From Bacillus sp. 522_BSPC (GTDB lineage: Bacteria; Bacillota; Bacilli; Bacillales; Cytobacillaceae): DNA of 33,382 nt. Numbering within the stretch: the first letter of the stretch is position 1; each line of letters begins with the position of its first letter. The stretch lies in NCBI RefSeq assembly GCF_001076885.1, contig NZ_JVDT01000035.1, positions 1 to 33,382 on the forward strand, given 5' to 3'. Below the pieces are notes generated by a model. That model saw nothing but the letters and a program-made list of their open reading frames with translations. It had not been told where the DNA came from and did not search any database. The translations under genes and the position numbers were made by a program. Shown here piece after piece: positions 15,195 through 23,978 of the stretch.

Positions 15195-16541
15195 ATGACA
15201 GAGACAAACAAGGCAATTATCATCGGAGGAGGCATTGCTGGGAAGCTTGCAGCCAGAGTGTTATCAGACAAATTTAAAGAGGTAATTATCCTAGAAAAGG
15301 ACCAAAAAAGTATGGATCCAACACCACGAAAAGGTGCAAGACAGGGAGAACATCTGCATGCCCTTCTTCACGCTGGACAATATGGAATGGAGGAACTTTT
15401 TCCGGGTATTACAGAAAAATTCTACAGCAGTGGTGCTATCAAGATTAATTCCACAATGGATTTATCATGGTATCATCATGGCGGATGGAAGCTACGTTAT
15501 GACGGAGGATATACAACGACCCTCCAAACTCGCCCACATCTTGAATACCATATTGAGCAATACTTAGAGCAGATTCCTAATATTACATCCAAATACCAAG
15601 TAACTGTTAAAAACTTTTTATATCAAACAGACGAGTACAGAATCAATGGAGTTAAAATACAATTACCAAACAAAAAAACCGAACAAATCTATGCTGATCT
15701 CATTGTGGATACTAGTGGTGCAACCAGCTTAACATCCACTTGGCTGCATAAAAAAGGAATCACAATTCCCCAAGAAAAAGTAGAAATCGGTTTAACGTAT
15801 GTAAGTCAAAAATTCAATCTTCCTGAAAATCCCAAGAGAGACTGGAAAATAAAATTAATCTATCCTTATCCTCCCCAGGAAAAAGTGGGCGGAACGATTT
15901 CAAAAGTAGAAGGTGATCAATATATTGTTACGATGATCGGCTATCTTAACGCTATTTCCGAAAAAGAAATTATAAAAAAAGATGATGGATTTTTAGAGCT
16001 TGCAAAAAAATTACCTAAACTAGATATCTATCATGAGCTGCTCCATGCAACACCCTTAACTACCCCCTCTATTTACCGGGTTCCACAGATTAAGTGGAAA
16101 CGAATAGACAAGGTAAAAGCATTTCCAAGTGGGCTTTTGCTAATGGGGGATACGATTTGCAGAATTGATCCTGTCTTTGGTCAGGGGATGAGTATTGCTG
16201 TATTAGAAGCACTGGCGCTGCAGAAAATACTTCAAGAGCAGAAGGGTTCCTTGCAGGAAACCATTACCGCTTTTCATAATAAAGTTGCAAAGATTATTGC
16301 CCCGATTTGGAAGATGGTTATTACCGAGGATTTCCGCTATCCCGATATCATAGGAAAGAAACCAATAGAGTTAAAGATTCAACAATGGTATGCCAAGCAA
16401 ATTTACCTATTGTCTACGGAAAAACGGGATATCTATGATCATTTTATAAAAGTCATGAATTTAGTAGAACCCATTAGCTTCTTAATGAAGCCACGGATTT
16501 TAGGTAGTGTATTAAGATTAAGGCGCATTTTTGTGAAATAG
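15195..16541 (+). CDS. FAD-dependent monooxygenase-type oxidoreductase
   Basis: The 448 residues show the flavoprotein hydroxylase plan. A Rossmann dinucleotide loop, IIIGGGIAGKLAA, lies at residues 8-20 and ends in an acidic strand with E34. The FAD ribityl-binding motif GLLLMGDTICRIDPVFGQGMS (residues 313-333) carries the conserved GD and the DP-x-x-G-x-G-M. The charged GARQGEHLHALLHAG stretch near residue 47 is typical of the geranylgeranyl-reductase and halogenase-like branch. The substrate is not predictable. I start it at ATG 15195, eight bases after AAGG; longer starts (15087, 15189) lack a spaced site. It is a single gene between two half-copies of the family A repeat, which raises the question of insertion. 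Confidence 0.82.
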   Translation: MTETNKAIIIGGGIAGKLAARVLSDKFKEVIILEKDQKSMDPTPRKGARQGEHLHALLHAGQYGMEELFPGITEKFYSSGAIKINSTMDLSWYHHGGWKLRYDGGYTTTLQTRPHLEYHIEQYLEQIPNITSKYQVTVKNFLYQTDEYRINGVKIQLPNKKTEQIYADLIVDTSGATSLTSTWLHKKGITIPQEKVEIGLTYVSQKFNLPENPKRDWKIKLIYPYPPQEKVGGTISKVEGDQYIVTMIGYLNAISEKEIIKKDDGFLELAKKLPKLDIYHELLHATPLTTPSIYRVPQIKWKRIDKVKAFPSGLLLMGDTICRIDPVFGQGMSIAVLEALALQKILQEQKGSLQETITAFHNKVAKIIAPIWKMVITEDFRYPDIIGKKPIELKIQQWYAKQIYLLSTEKRDIYDHFIKVMNLVEPISFLMKPRILGSVLRLRRIFVK

Positions 16542-16546
16542 GATGA

Positions 16547-16570
16547 AGAATCGTTCCCCTGTTTCCCTCC
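16547..16570 (+). repeat. Family A half-copy just after the FAD monooxygenase stop
   Basis: AAGAATCGTTCCCCTG and TTTCCCTCC correspond to the right arm and tail of family A, beginning five bases after the stop codon. The left arm is absent. It lies in direct orientation with the half-copy at 15047-15072. Confidence 0.6.
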
Positions 16571-16578
16571 AAATTAAT

Positions 16579-16610
16579 AAAGAAGCAAAAGAACTAGCCT
16601 TTGCTTCTTT
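16579..16610. terminator. Bidirectional hairpin terminator between converging genes
   Basis: Perfect 11-base arms AAAGAAGCAAA (16579-16589) and TTTGCTTCTTT (16600-16610) have a 10-base loop. It can end the FAD monooxygenase transcript on the plus strand and, with the U-rich TTATTAATTT after the stem, the protease transcript on the minus strand. Confidence 0.75.
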
Positions 16611-16629
16611 ACTCTACTTATTTAGAGCT

Positions 16630-16657
16630 GGAACAAGGAACCTGCCCCCTTGTCCTA
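16630..16657 (-). repeat. Family B hairpin repeat abutting the protease stop codon
   Basis: Read on the minus strand it runs from TAGGACAAGGGGGCAGG to TTCCTTGTTCC and directly follows the protease TAG, sharing the sequence TAG. It is a slightly decayed copy (one arm mismatch). Confidence 0.75.
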
Positions 16658-19024
16658 CTATTTAAATAATAAAATCTTACCTACCGTACCGTCATTGCTT
16701 TCGCCAACTACGCGAATTTTCAATCCAGTAGTAGGGATGTTACGCCCTGCTTCTAGGTTTCCTGGATTGCTGTAATCTGCGCTGTCATCAAAGAGTGGAG
16801 TTCTCTTTGTAAAGTTATCTTTCAATGTTGTGCCATTAATAGCGGAATAATCTAAAAGCATTTTGCTTGATTTACCTAAGCTAAAGGCTGCATCGTTTAA
16901 TTGATAACGTGTAGTTCCAACCACTCCATCACTCCAGTAATTAGTATGCTGATCAGCATCGACTACTCCTAAATAACCATCTCCAGGATGAATTCCTGTC
17001 CAGTTATCTCCATATGCTTCATCTACGTACCAAACAACAAGACCTGGATCGTAGCTCATTAAGCTAGCACCGCGGCGAATATGAGAAAGGCCTGCATCTA
17101 CTCCATTGTGGGATCTCCATTCTAATAGATAATAATGTTTAGAATAGAATTTACCTTCATCCTTCTTAAATCCATCCAAAGTAAAGACAGAGTCACCTTC
17201 TGCATCATCTATTACTACTTCTGCACCATCAACTGTTACCTTAATATCATCTACATAGAATCCAGAATTAGCTACAGCTACGTCTGTCCAATAATTAAAT
17301 TCTACTTCCACCTTTTGTCCAGCATATGCGCTTAAATCAAAGGATGCATCCACCCATTCTCCATTTGTGCTTCCTGTAATACCATTACCTGGGTTTTGAG
17401 CATTTGGATTTTCCGTTGTTGTAATGTTCCCTTTAATGGACGTTCCATTTACTTTTACAGATGCATAATCCCAATCTGCTTCAATATCATACCAAGTTTT
17501 AAACGTTAACTCTGCACTTGTTGCATTCGTTAGGTCTAATGTAGTTTTCATGGAATTATCCAAATTATTTCCACTGCCACCAAAATACTCATATTGACCA
17601 CTTGCTGGTATGTTTACATCGGTTGTTTTATCCGGAAGATTAATACGAACAGCATCATTATTTGTTCCTTTTGTTACTGCTTCGTCTAATAAAAGCTCTG
17701 TTCCTTTGCTTGTAATATCTTCCACATTTAAGGTTGGACCACTTAACCAATTACCTCCATGTGCTCCTTGCAAATATTCCTTTGCATAAGCACTGAATCC
17801 ACTTGGTTCTGTTCCAGGAACATCACCAGCCCAGCTTCCACTTGCCATAATCGACCAATAAGCTACTGCTTCACCGCCACCACTATATTGCGTATCATAC
17901 TCGTCAGGCAAACCTAAATCATGGCCGAATTCATGAGCAAATACACCAGCTGCTCCATCTTCGGGTTCAATTGTATAGTCATACGCACCAAGTAAACCAC
18001 CAAAACGATCACTATTAGAAGTTCCACCAGGTACAGCAACTAGGTTTCCTAGATTCCAGCGATGGGACCAAATAGCATCTCCTCCCAATGCACCACCACC
18101 TGCTTCTTCACCAACACCTGCATGGATAACCATTAAATGATCGATGATACCATCTGGCTCATTATAAACACCATCACCATCATAATCATCACGATCCCAT
18201 ACATCGTATTCGCTTAAATTTACATTAGGGTCTTGTCCAGCCTTTGTTAATGCTTCATATACTAGCTCACGAGGACGTGCATCACTATCATCTGGTCCAG
18301 GATAATTCCCTCCATAATAAGCTGCTTCATGATCAGCTGTATACCAGCCAGCAACTTCCCCTTCTACCGTATAGCTTCCGCCAGATTGCTCTTCATAAAA
18401 TTGTTTCATCGAGACAAGGTTTTCGCCATTCGGACCTTCATAGCCATCTTCTCCAAAAATCATATTTTGGAAATGGTCATGTGTGTAGTCTTCATAGAAC
18501 ATATCTGTTTCCTCTTTGGTAATTGAGCTTTTTTCATAATCCGGGAAATCTATTGCTAAAACAAGCACTTTATCTTCACGAACTTCCCCGTTATATGCTT
18601 CTTCTTCTACTGAATCAACCTTATTTTTCTTTGCCTGCCCTAATTTATTTCCCTTGCCTTTTTGAAGACTAGTAGATGCTTCTTTTTCGCCCTTTGTTTC
18701 TAATTCAGCTAAGGCTTTTGGCAATTTATCCTTTGTTTCCTTTTTGACCCCTTCCGCTTTACCCTTTAAATATTTTTGCAGAGCTTCTTCTGCTTCATTT
18801 TGGCTTGCATTTTTTGCTAATTTTCCTTCTTTTTTCAGCATCTCAATGATTCGCTCATCATTAGCAATGCCTAAATCAATCGGGGCCCCTCCATAATTGG
18901 AGGCAACTTCCTTATAAACTGCTTCTGCAGCAGCCTTCTCAGGAGGCCCATATAATCCTAGTGAGAGGGTACTTATTCCAAGTACCGCTGCCAATGCTGT
19001 TTTTTTAAGCTTCTTCTTAACCAC
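16658..19024 (-). CDS. inhA: Secreted M6 metalloprotease, immune inhibitor A family
   Basis: The 788-residue precursor begins with a Sec signal peptide (VVKKKLKKTALAAVLGISTLSLGLYG), probably cleaved before residue 40. A charged propeptide follows to about residue 140. The M6 catalytic domain carries the zinc motif HEFGHDLGLPDEYD (from about residue 364), with the two His and the Glu base intact. After the catalytic part, a MAM/jelly-roll-like stretch (about 470-640, ending YVDDIKVTVDG) and a C-terminal domain match InhA-type enzymes, which degrade host antimicrobial and matrix proteins in B. cereus-group bacteria. The length agrees with the family. I start it at GTG 19024, eight bases after AGAGGGGG; the upstream ATG at 19069 would put 15 odd residues before the signal peptide. 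It is a single-gene unit. Confidence 0.92.
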   Translation of the reverse strand: MVKKKLKKTALAAVLGISTLSLGLYGPPEKAAAEAVYKEVASNYGGAPIDLGIANDERIIEMLKKEGKLAKNASQNEAEEALQKYLKGKAEGVKKETKDKLPKALAELETKGEKEASTSLQKGKGNKLGQAKKNKVDSVEEEAYNGEVREDKVLVLAIDFPDYEKSSITKEETDMFYEDYTHDHFQNMIFGEDGYEGPNGENLVSMKQFYEEQSGGSYTVEGEVAGWYTADHEAAYYGGNYPGPDDSDARPRELVYEALTKAGQDPNVNLSEYDVWDRDDYDGDGVYNEPDGIIDHLMVIHAGVGEEAGGGALGGDAIWSHRWNLGNLVAVPGGTSNSDRFGGLLGAYDYTIEPEDGAAGVFAHEFGHDLGLPDEYDTQYSGGGEAVAYWSIMASGSWAGDVPGTEPSGFSAYAKEYLQGAHGGNWLSGPTLNVEDITSKGTELLLDEAVTKGTNNDAVRINLPDKTTDVNIPASGQYEYFGGSGNNLDNSMKTTLDLTNATSAELTFKTWYDIEADWDYASVKVNGTSIKGNITTTENPNAQNPGNGITGSTNGEWVDASFDLSAYAGQKVEVEFNYWTDVAVANSGFYVDDIKVTVDGAEVVIDDAEGDSVFTLDGFKKDEGKFYSKHYYLLEWRSHNGVDAGLSHIRRGASLMSYDPGLVVWYVDEAYGDNWTGIHPGDGYLGVVDADQHTNYWSDGVVGTTRYQLNDAAFSLGKSSKMLLDYSAINGTTLKDNFTKRTPLFDDSADYSNPGNLEAGRNIPTTGLKIRVVGESNDGTVGKILLFK

Positions 19025-19406
19025 TAATAAATCCCCCTCTAGCAAGTATGTAATTATTACAAGATTCAATATTCTAAATTAATATTCAATTATCCTTTTT
19101 ATTTTTTTAAAATAGTACTTTTATATCAGAAAATTTTCTGTTTTTAAAATTTTCTCTTTCGATTACCTATAAACATTTCAACTTCCTTACTAGATTGATT
19201 GTTTTCCATTCATTTTCTTAGAAACTATTCTTAAATAAGTTCATTCACTTCATAAATTAGACTATTTCTTTTCTAACGGGTAAACTTATTTTGTGTCTCA
19301 AACTATATGAAAATATTAATGTGAAGAGGAGTTACTATAGTGAAAAAAGAGCTTCTTTAAAAAAATTTATCAAAAAACCAAGAATATTCCTAAATAGCCA
19401 ACAAGA
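19025..19406. other. AT-rich intergenic region upstream of the protease
   Basis: This stretch between the mannosidase operon and the protease has no convincing gene. It holds a perfect 14-base palindrome, CAGAAAATTTTCTG (19127-19140), about 100 bases upstream of the protease start, and several A/T runs. No clear promoter could be fixed. A six-codon frame (19340-19360) with a GAGGAG site is too short to call. Confidence 0.5.
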
Positions 19407-19430
19407 AAGCAGGAGAATTCCCCCCTGCTT
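19407..19430 (-). terminator. Hairpin after the mannosidase operon
   Basis: Arms AAGCAGG (19407-19413) and CCTGCTT (19424-19430) enclose a 10-base loop. Read on the minus strand the stem is followed by TCTTGTT, a weak U tract. It begins 15 bases past the alpha-mannosidase stop. Confidence 0.6.
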
Positions 19431-19444
19431 GTGATACTGCCATT

Positions 19445-22069
19445 CTATTTGGCGCTATATTCAATTTGAAGTGTCATATAGTCATAAGGCTTTATCAAGG
19501 ATTCTCTATTAATTTCCTCTTCTAAAGCATTCACTATTGTAGCATTTGCTATCAAACTATCATCCACCTTAACTTCATTCGAAGTCGGATTTGCTAATCG
19601 AATAACAAATGCATTTGCACGTCGATAGGATGGATAAATTGCAGATACAATTAAATGATCGGGTAATTCAAGTAATGAAAACACAGATGATAATGGCTCT
19701 ACCTTTCTTTGTGGCCATATTTTATTATCTAATCGATTAATAAATACATTTAGTAATTGTTTTTGATAGGATATAGACGGATTTAATCTTTCATAAGATA
19801 TTTTTGCTGTCTCCATTTCATCAAATGGTTGCCCTGCTACACGAATTGCAAATGTGAATTGGTTAATCCCGAGCTCTTGAGCCAATGGAGTCGGCATCAT
19901 AATATGCCCTTCGTTAGTCGTATCCCCAGATGCTCGCCCTGGTCTCCAAGCTAAGTTTGGCTTACCTAGTTGCCCAGTGGTTGCCATGAGTGTAATAAAT
20001 AATTTATTTTTGACTCGCTCATATTCTTTTAGACCATCTGCATAAACCGTAATATGATATGCTTCATCCTCAACCGTTACACTTTTATCAAAAATCTCTA
20101 AGTTTACCGGTTTTTCAACATATTTCGTATGCCAGTCTTCTGGAATAAAATCAGGTTGATTTCTAACAAAACCATTTTGGATTTGAGCAATTGACTTCTC
20201 ATCCTTATTTCCCACATCAATTTGTAATCTTAATCGATGTGATAATACTTGGTTGTTCACACTTATTTTCCCCTCAATTAAATCCTCATTCCCCTTTTTG
20301 AGAATTAATTCTAATTCAAAACTTAATTCCCCAGTTTGAGGATTGGAGGATAGCCTATCTTCTAAATCATACGGAATCTCCATTACACCATAAAGCACCA
20401 TCGACTGTTTAGTTGAGTCTTCGAATGCCTTCGCTTCTTTATAGTAGAGTTCAATCTCTTTATCACCAGCTAACGGAGAGTAATCATAAGTATCGCCGTC
20501 ATTTGCTGCATCGACTAATTTAACAAAATCTTTAAATAATAAACCAGTAGTTGTTTCAAGTGTTAATTCGTTATTTTCATATACCAGCTTGTAAACATCA
20601 TTTTGAATTCGTGTCGTACTAACTTCCTGCTTCTCCTCTAACGCTCGATTAGTACTCTCTAAAAATTCAATCACCTTATACCCAAGCGCAGGTAATTCAA
20701 CGTTAATACATACATCTAATTCATAGTAAGAAGGTTCATCAAAATAATCAAACCCAGTTGCGACTAACTTCATGATATTTTTACGCTCTGGATAATAGAC
20801 TTCTTTAACAATTACTGCTTGCTGACTTTCTGTAAAAGTAATATTTTTACTACGGGTAACAATGTGAACCACTTTCTCCCCTATAAATGGTTTTGGATCT
20901 GTATTAAAAATTAAAACTTGATTTGGCTTTAAATCGAGCCTATCAGCAATTTTTTTCGCTATTAAATTCTCCAGTCCATCAGCTATTTCATTAGCCTCTT
21001 TAATACGATGAAAGATATCTTCCGCTACATTATCTGACACACAGCCCCCAATACTATCATGGGCTTGATTTTCAAGCACTTTTTTCCATAATCTTTGAAG
21101 AAGTCCGTTGCTAATTTCTATATTATTTTTTTTAGCAATAACCATTAATGGTTCGATTCTCCGTAATATCTTTTGCTCTAATTTAAAATTCTCTAGCTTC
21201 ATTTGCGTACGAACTGATCCTATTGAGCGATGTGCTCTGGAATAAACAGGTTCTCTCAACTCTCCTTGATACTTAGGTAAGTTCTCCTTCTTACGAATAG
21301 TATCAACATATGTTGGATAATCACTAATTACATTCTCATAGTTACTTACCTCGTTTAAAGCTTCCACCACTTTATCAAAGTCACGTACAATGTTTTTCTG
21401 ATCAATTCCTGAAGGGATTAAAATATCTTGATTATCTCCGTGTTCTTGAAGAAATGTAATGGATGGATCCAATTTTTCTTTAACGAATTCCTCAATATTT
21501 TCTTGCGCTTCTACCGTCATCAACCCTGTCATATAGCCAAAAGGGAAATTCATAGCATAAACAAAACGATCCCCTAATCCTTTCCAAACGAAATATGGTG
21601 ATTCTACCAACTTTTCAAAATTAATACCTCTCCAACACATAAAGTTATCTATTCCTACTTGATTTAGTAATGTAGGTATTTGGGCATTAAATCCAAATGT
21701 ATCAGGTAAATAACCAACCATCATTGGTTCACCATATTTTTTCATCGTATCATTAATCCCAATAATCAAATTTCTAAGAATAGATTCGGCATCTACTAAT
21801 AGTGCATCGGTTTGAGTAAACCATGGACCAACAAATAATCTCTTTTCTTCGACAAGTTTTTGAATAACAGGTAACTTATCAGGATTTAATTCAATATACT
21901 CATCAACAATAGAAGATTGGCCATCCAAGCAAAAGTTGACATTTGGATTGCTTTCTAGTTCATCTAATACTTCTGTAAAAACTTGATCACTTAAGACTTT
22001 GGCATCTTCTGTTGTAAAATACCATTCTCTATCCCAATGCGTATGTTGTACAATATATGATTTTGTCAT
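19445..22069 (-). CDS. mngB: GH38 alpha-mannosidase, probable mannosylglycerate hydrolase
   Basis: The 874-residue cytoplasmic enzyme has the GH38 layout: a catalytic domain (about 1-260) opening with QHTHWDREWY, where H9/H11 and D13 are in the zinc site. The WFTQTD sequence includes D88, the likely nucleophile. A helical middle domain contains ENQAHDSIGGCVSDN (about 345, another zinc-site His) and a long beta-rich C-terminal part follows. Length and N-terminal pattern agree closely with E. coli MngB (877 residues), which splits 2-O-(6-phospho-alpha-mannosyl)-D-glycerate into mannose 6-phosphate and glycerate. It is the last gene of a PTS operon, so its substrate is very likely phosphorylated on import. 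Other phosphorylated alpha-mannosides are possible. There is no signal peptide. GGGAGAAC precedes the ATG. Confidence 0.88.
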   Translation of the reverse strand: MTKSYIVQHTHWDREWYFTTEDAKVLSDQVFTEVLDELESNPNVNFCLDGQSSIVDEYIELNPDKLPVIQKLVEEKRLFVGPWFTQTDALLVDAESILRNLIIGINDTMKKYGEPMMVGYLPDTFGFNAQIPTLLNQVGIDNFMCWRGINFEKLVESPYFVWKGLGDRFVYAMNFPFGYMTGLMTVEAQENIEEFVKEKLDPSITFLQEHGDNQDILIPSGIDQKNIVRDFDKVVEALNEVSNYENVISDYPTYVDTIRKKENLPKYQGELREPVYSRAHRSIGSVRTQMKLENFKLEQKILRRIEPLMVIAKKNNIEISNGLLQRLWKKVLENQAHDSIGGCVSDNVAEDIFHRIKEANEIADGLENLIAKKIADRLDLKPNQVLIFNTDPKPFIGEKVVHIVTRSKNITFTESQQAVIVKEVYYPERKNIMKLVATGFDYFDEPSYYELDVCINVELPALGYKVIEFLESTNRALEEKQEVSTTRIQNDVYKLVYENNELTLETTTGLLFKDFVKLVDAANDGDTYDYSPLAGDKEIELYYKEAKAFEDSTKQSMVLYGVMEIPYDLEDRLSSNPQTGELSFELELILKKGNEDLIEGKISVNNQVLSHRLRLQIDVGNKDEKSIAQIQNGFVRNQPDFIPEDWHTKYVEKPVNLEIFDKSVTVEDEAYHITVYADGLKEYERVKNKLFITLMATTGQLGKPNLAWRPGRASGDTTNEGHIMMPTPLAQELGINQFTFAIRVAGQPFDEMETAKISYERLNPSISYQKQLLNVFINRLDNKIWPQRKVEPLSSVFSLLELPDHLIVSAIYPSYRRANAFVIRLANPTSNEVKVDDSLIANATIVNALEEEINRESLIKPYDYMTLQIEYSAK

Positions 22070-22097
22070 AAAAGTTCTCCCACACTCTCATCTATAA

Positions 22098-23141
22098 TTA
22101 GATATCCGCTTGATGTTGTTGTTCTTTCTTTCTAAACTTCATCAGCTTAAGTCCATTCACCATCAACGCAGTAATTAAACCACCTACTAAAATAGCAATA
22201 CAGTATAAGAAAATATTAGATGTAAAAGGAATAGCCATAAAGGTTGCAAGCATTGTTTCTTGTGTGACTCCAAAAGCACCATTTATCGCACAGCCTGCCG
22301 CAGTACCTACGATAATACTTGGTATCACACGTAATGGATCAGCAACCGCAAATGGAATCGTTCCCTCAGTTATACCGACAATTCCCATAATTATAGCTGT
22401 TTTCCCGTTATCGCGTTCACTCTCTGAATATAGTTTTTTATTTAGTAATGTAGCTAAAAACATACCGAATGGTGGAATAGCAATTGCGAGTAGCATTGCA
22501 GTACTAGCTGCATATCCACCTGAGGTAAAGGAGGCTACACCAAATGCATAAGCAATTTTGTTTACTGGTCCTCCCATATCAAATGCCATCATTGCACCAA
22601 GAATAGCCGCTAATATTGCAGCGTTTGCACCAGACATACCATTTAACCACTCTGTAAGTGCTTCCGTTAATGCGGTAATAGGTGTGCCTAGGATATACCA
22701 AAAAATAAGTCCAACAACTGCCGTTGCTACAAAAGGAATAATAATTAGCGATTTTAAGCTCATAATCTGCGCAGGAACTGGGATTTTTTTTAAATAATTC
22801 ACTAGATAACCTACTGCAAGTCCTGCAATCATACCGCCAATGAACCCAGTACCCATTTCATTTGCAATCATCCCACAAATAAAAGCAGGAGCTAAGCCGG
22901 GACGATCAGCAATTGCATATGCAATGTAACCAGCAATCATTGGTACAATAAATTGTAGTCCAGTCTGACCAATCATACGAATAACGCCCCAGAATGTATC
23001 AGTTTGATCCCATACATTTGTACCTCCAAAAATTACCGCAATGGAAGTGAGTAATCCGGCTGCTGTTACAAGGGGGATCATATAAGATACGCCACTTTGA
23101 AAATGATTTAGCATTTCTTTACCCAATTTTTTCACGTTCAT
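22098..23141 (-). CDS. PTS fructose-family EIIC permease
   Basis: The 347 residues hold about nine hydrophobic helices and the Fru-family EIIC signatures: HFQSGVSYMIPLVTAAGLL near the N-terminus, AYAIADRPGLAPAFICGMIANE near residue 75, GAMMAFDMGGPVNKIAYAFG near residue 190, and the conserved GITEGTIPFAVADPLRVIPS near residue 255. It forms the membrane channel and receives phosphate from the adjacent EIIB. In E. coli the mannosylglycerate carrier MngA is one A-B-C fusion; here the three parts are separate genes. It starts 35 bases after the EIIB stop with GAGGAGG upstream, and 28 bases separate it from the mannosidase. Confidence 0.93.
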   Translation of the reverse strand: MNVKKLGKEMLNHFQSGVSYMIPLVTAAGLLTSIAVIFGGTNVWDQTDTFWGVIRMIGQTGLQFIVPMIAGYIAYAIADRPGLAPAFICGMIANEMGTGFIGGMIAGLAVGYLVNYLKKIPVPAQIMSLKSLIIIPFVATAVVGLIFWYILGTPITALTEALTEWLNGMSGANAAILAAILGAMMAFDMGGPVNKIAYAFGVASFTSGGYAASTAMLLAIAIPPFGMFLATLLNKKLYSESERDNGKTAIIMGIVGITEGTIPFAVADPLRVIPSIIVGTAAGCAINGAFGVTQETMLATFMAIPFTSNIFLYCIAILVGGLITALMVNGLKLMKFRKKEQQHQADI

Positions 23142-23176
23142 TTTTCCGTCCTCCTCGTTGATTTATAAAACTCCTT

Positions 23177-23491
23177 TTATTTTTGACCAAGTTCTATCGC
23201 TTTTTGTATAGTCGTTGCTCCATCTTTCACAACTTCAGAAGTACCTACTTCAATAATTTTTTTGCCATTAAAACGTTCCCGTTCAGCTACATTAGTGTCT
23301 ACCGCAAAAATAACTGCATCCGCTTCTTCAATTTCTTGCGATTTTAGTTTATTTTCAATTCCCATTGCACCCTGAGTTTCTACTTTAATAGCTACGCCAT
23401 TCTTTTTCGCATATTTTTCAAGGTTTGCTTTCGCCATATACGTATGAGCAATTCCTGCAATACAAGCTGTTACAGCCACTAATTTAGTCAT
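23177..23491 (-). CDS. PTS fructose-family EIIB
   Basis: The 104 residues are a free Fru-type EIIB domain. The phosphocysteine is C10 in the loop TACIAGIAHTYMAK, followed by KVETQGAMG, both diagnostic of the fructose family. It takes phosphate from EIIA and passes it to the sugar in the EIIC channel. TAGGAGG stands a few bases before the ATG. The gene lies 28 bases after EIIA, in one operon. Confidence 0.94.
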   Translation of the reverse strand: MTKLVAVTACIAGIAHTYMAKANLEKYAKKNGVAIKVETQGAMGIENKLKSQEIEEADAVIFAVDTNVAERERFNGKKIIEVGTSEVVKDGATTIQKAIELGQK

Positions 23492-23519
23492 TTTTTTTCC
23501 TCCTAAAATTCACTAAAGT

Positions 23520-23978
23520 TTATTTTTCTAAAAATGATAAAACATCATACAAAGCATCCACACTGTCCGCTTGTTTAATACTTTCCACAAAATCGTCATC
23601 CATCAATTTACCCGACAAATCTGCTAATAGCCTTAAGTGTGTGTCTCCTTTATCTTGATCCTTAATTGCTAACAAAAACACTATACTTACTGGTGCCCCA
23701 TCAAGCGAATCCCATTCTACTGGTTGCTGTAGGCGTGCAACAGCAACAGTAGATTCTTCAACTGCGCCACTTTTCCCATGTGGAATAGCTAAGTTATTAC
23801 CAATTCCAGTAGTCATTTGTTGCTCTCGATCAATTACATCTTTTATAAAGATTTCTAGATTTGAGACATAGTTATTGTTAAATAATAGATTCGCTAATTT
23901 CTCAATCACTTCTTCTTTACTGTTAGCTACTAAATTTAACGTAATATTATCTTTATGAATCTTCTGTTTTGTCGTCAT
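23520..23978 (-). CDS. PTS fructose-family EIIA
   Basis: The 152 residues form a PTS_EIIA type-2 domain. The phosphoacceptor is H67 in GIGNNLAIPHGKSGAVEES, and the HLRLLADLSGKLMDDDF sequence near the C-terminus is also typical. It receives phosphate from HPr. Its ATG overlaps the stop of the regulator gene by four bases (ATGA), with GGAGAT inside the regulator's last codons, so the two are translationally coupled. Confidence 0.94.
   Translation of the reverse strand: MTTKQKIHKDNITLNLVANSKEEVIEKLANLLFNNNYVSNLEIFIKDVIDREQQMTTGIGNNLAIPHGKSGAVEESTVAVARLQQPVEWDSLDGAPVSIVFLLAIKDQDKGDTHLRLLADLSGKLMDDDFVESIKQADSVDALYDVLSFLEK

Noticed and set aside
19340-19360. Six-codon frame MKKELL with GAGGAG upstream, possible leader peptide or gene remnant
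   Set aside because: It points away from the protease toward the mannosidase 3' end, and the nearest promoter-like hexamers (19291, 19314) would start transcription inside its ribosome binding site. Nothing follows it.
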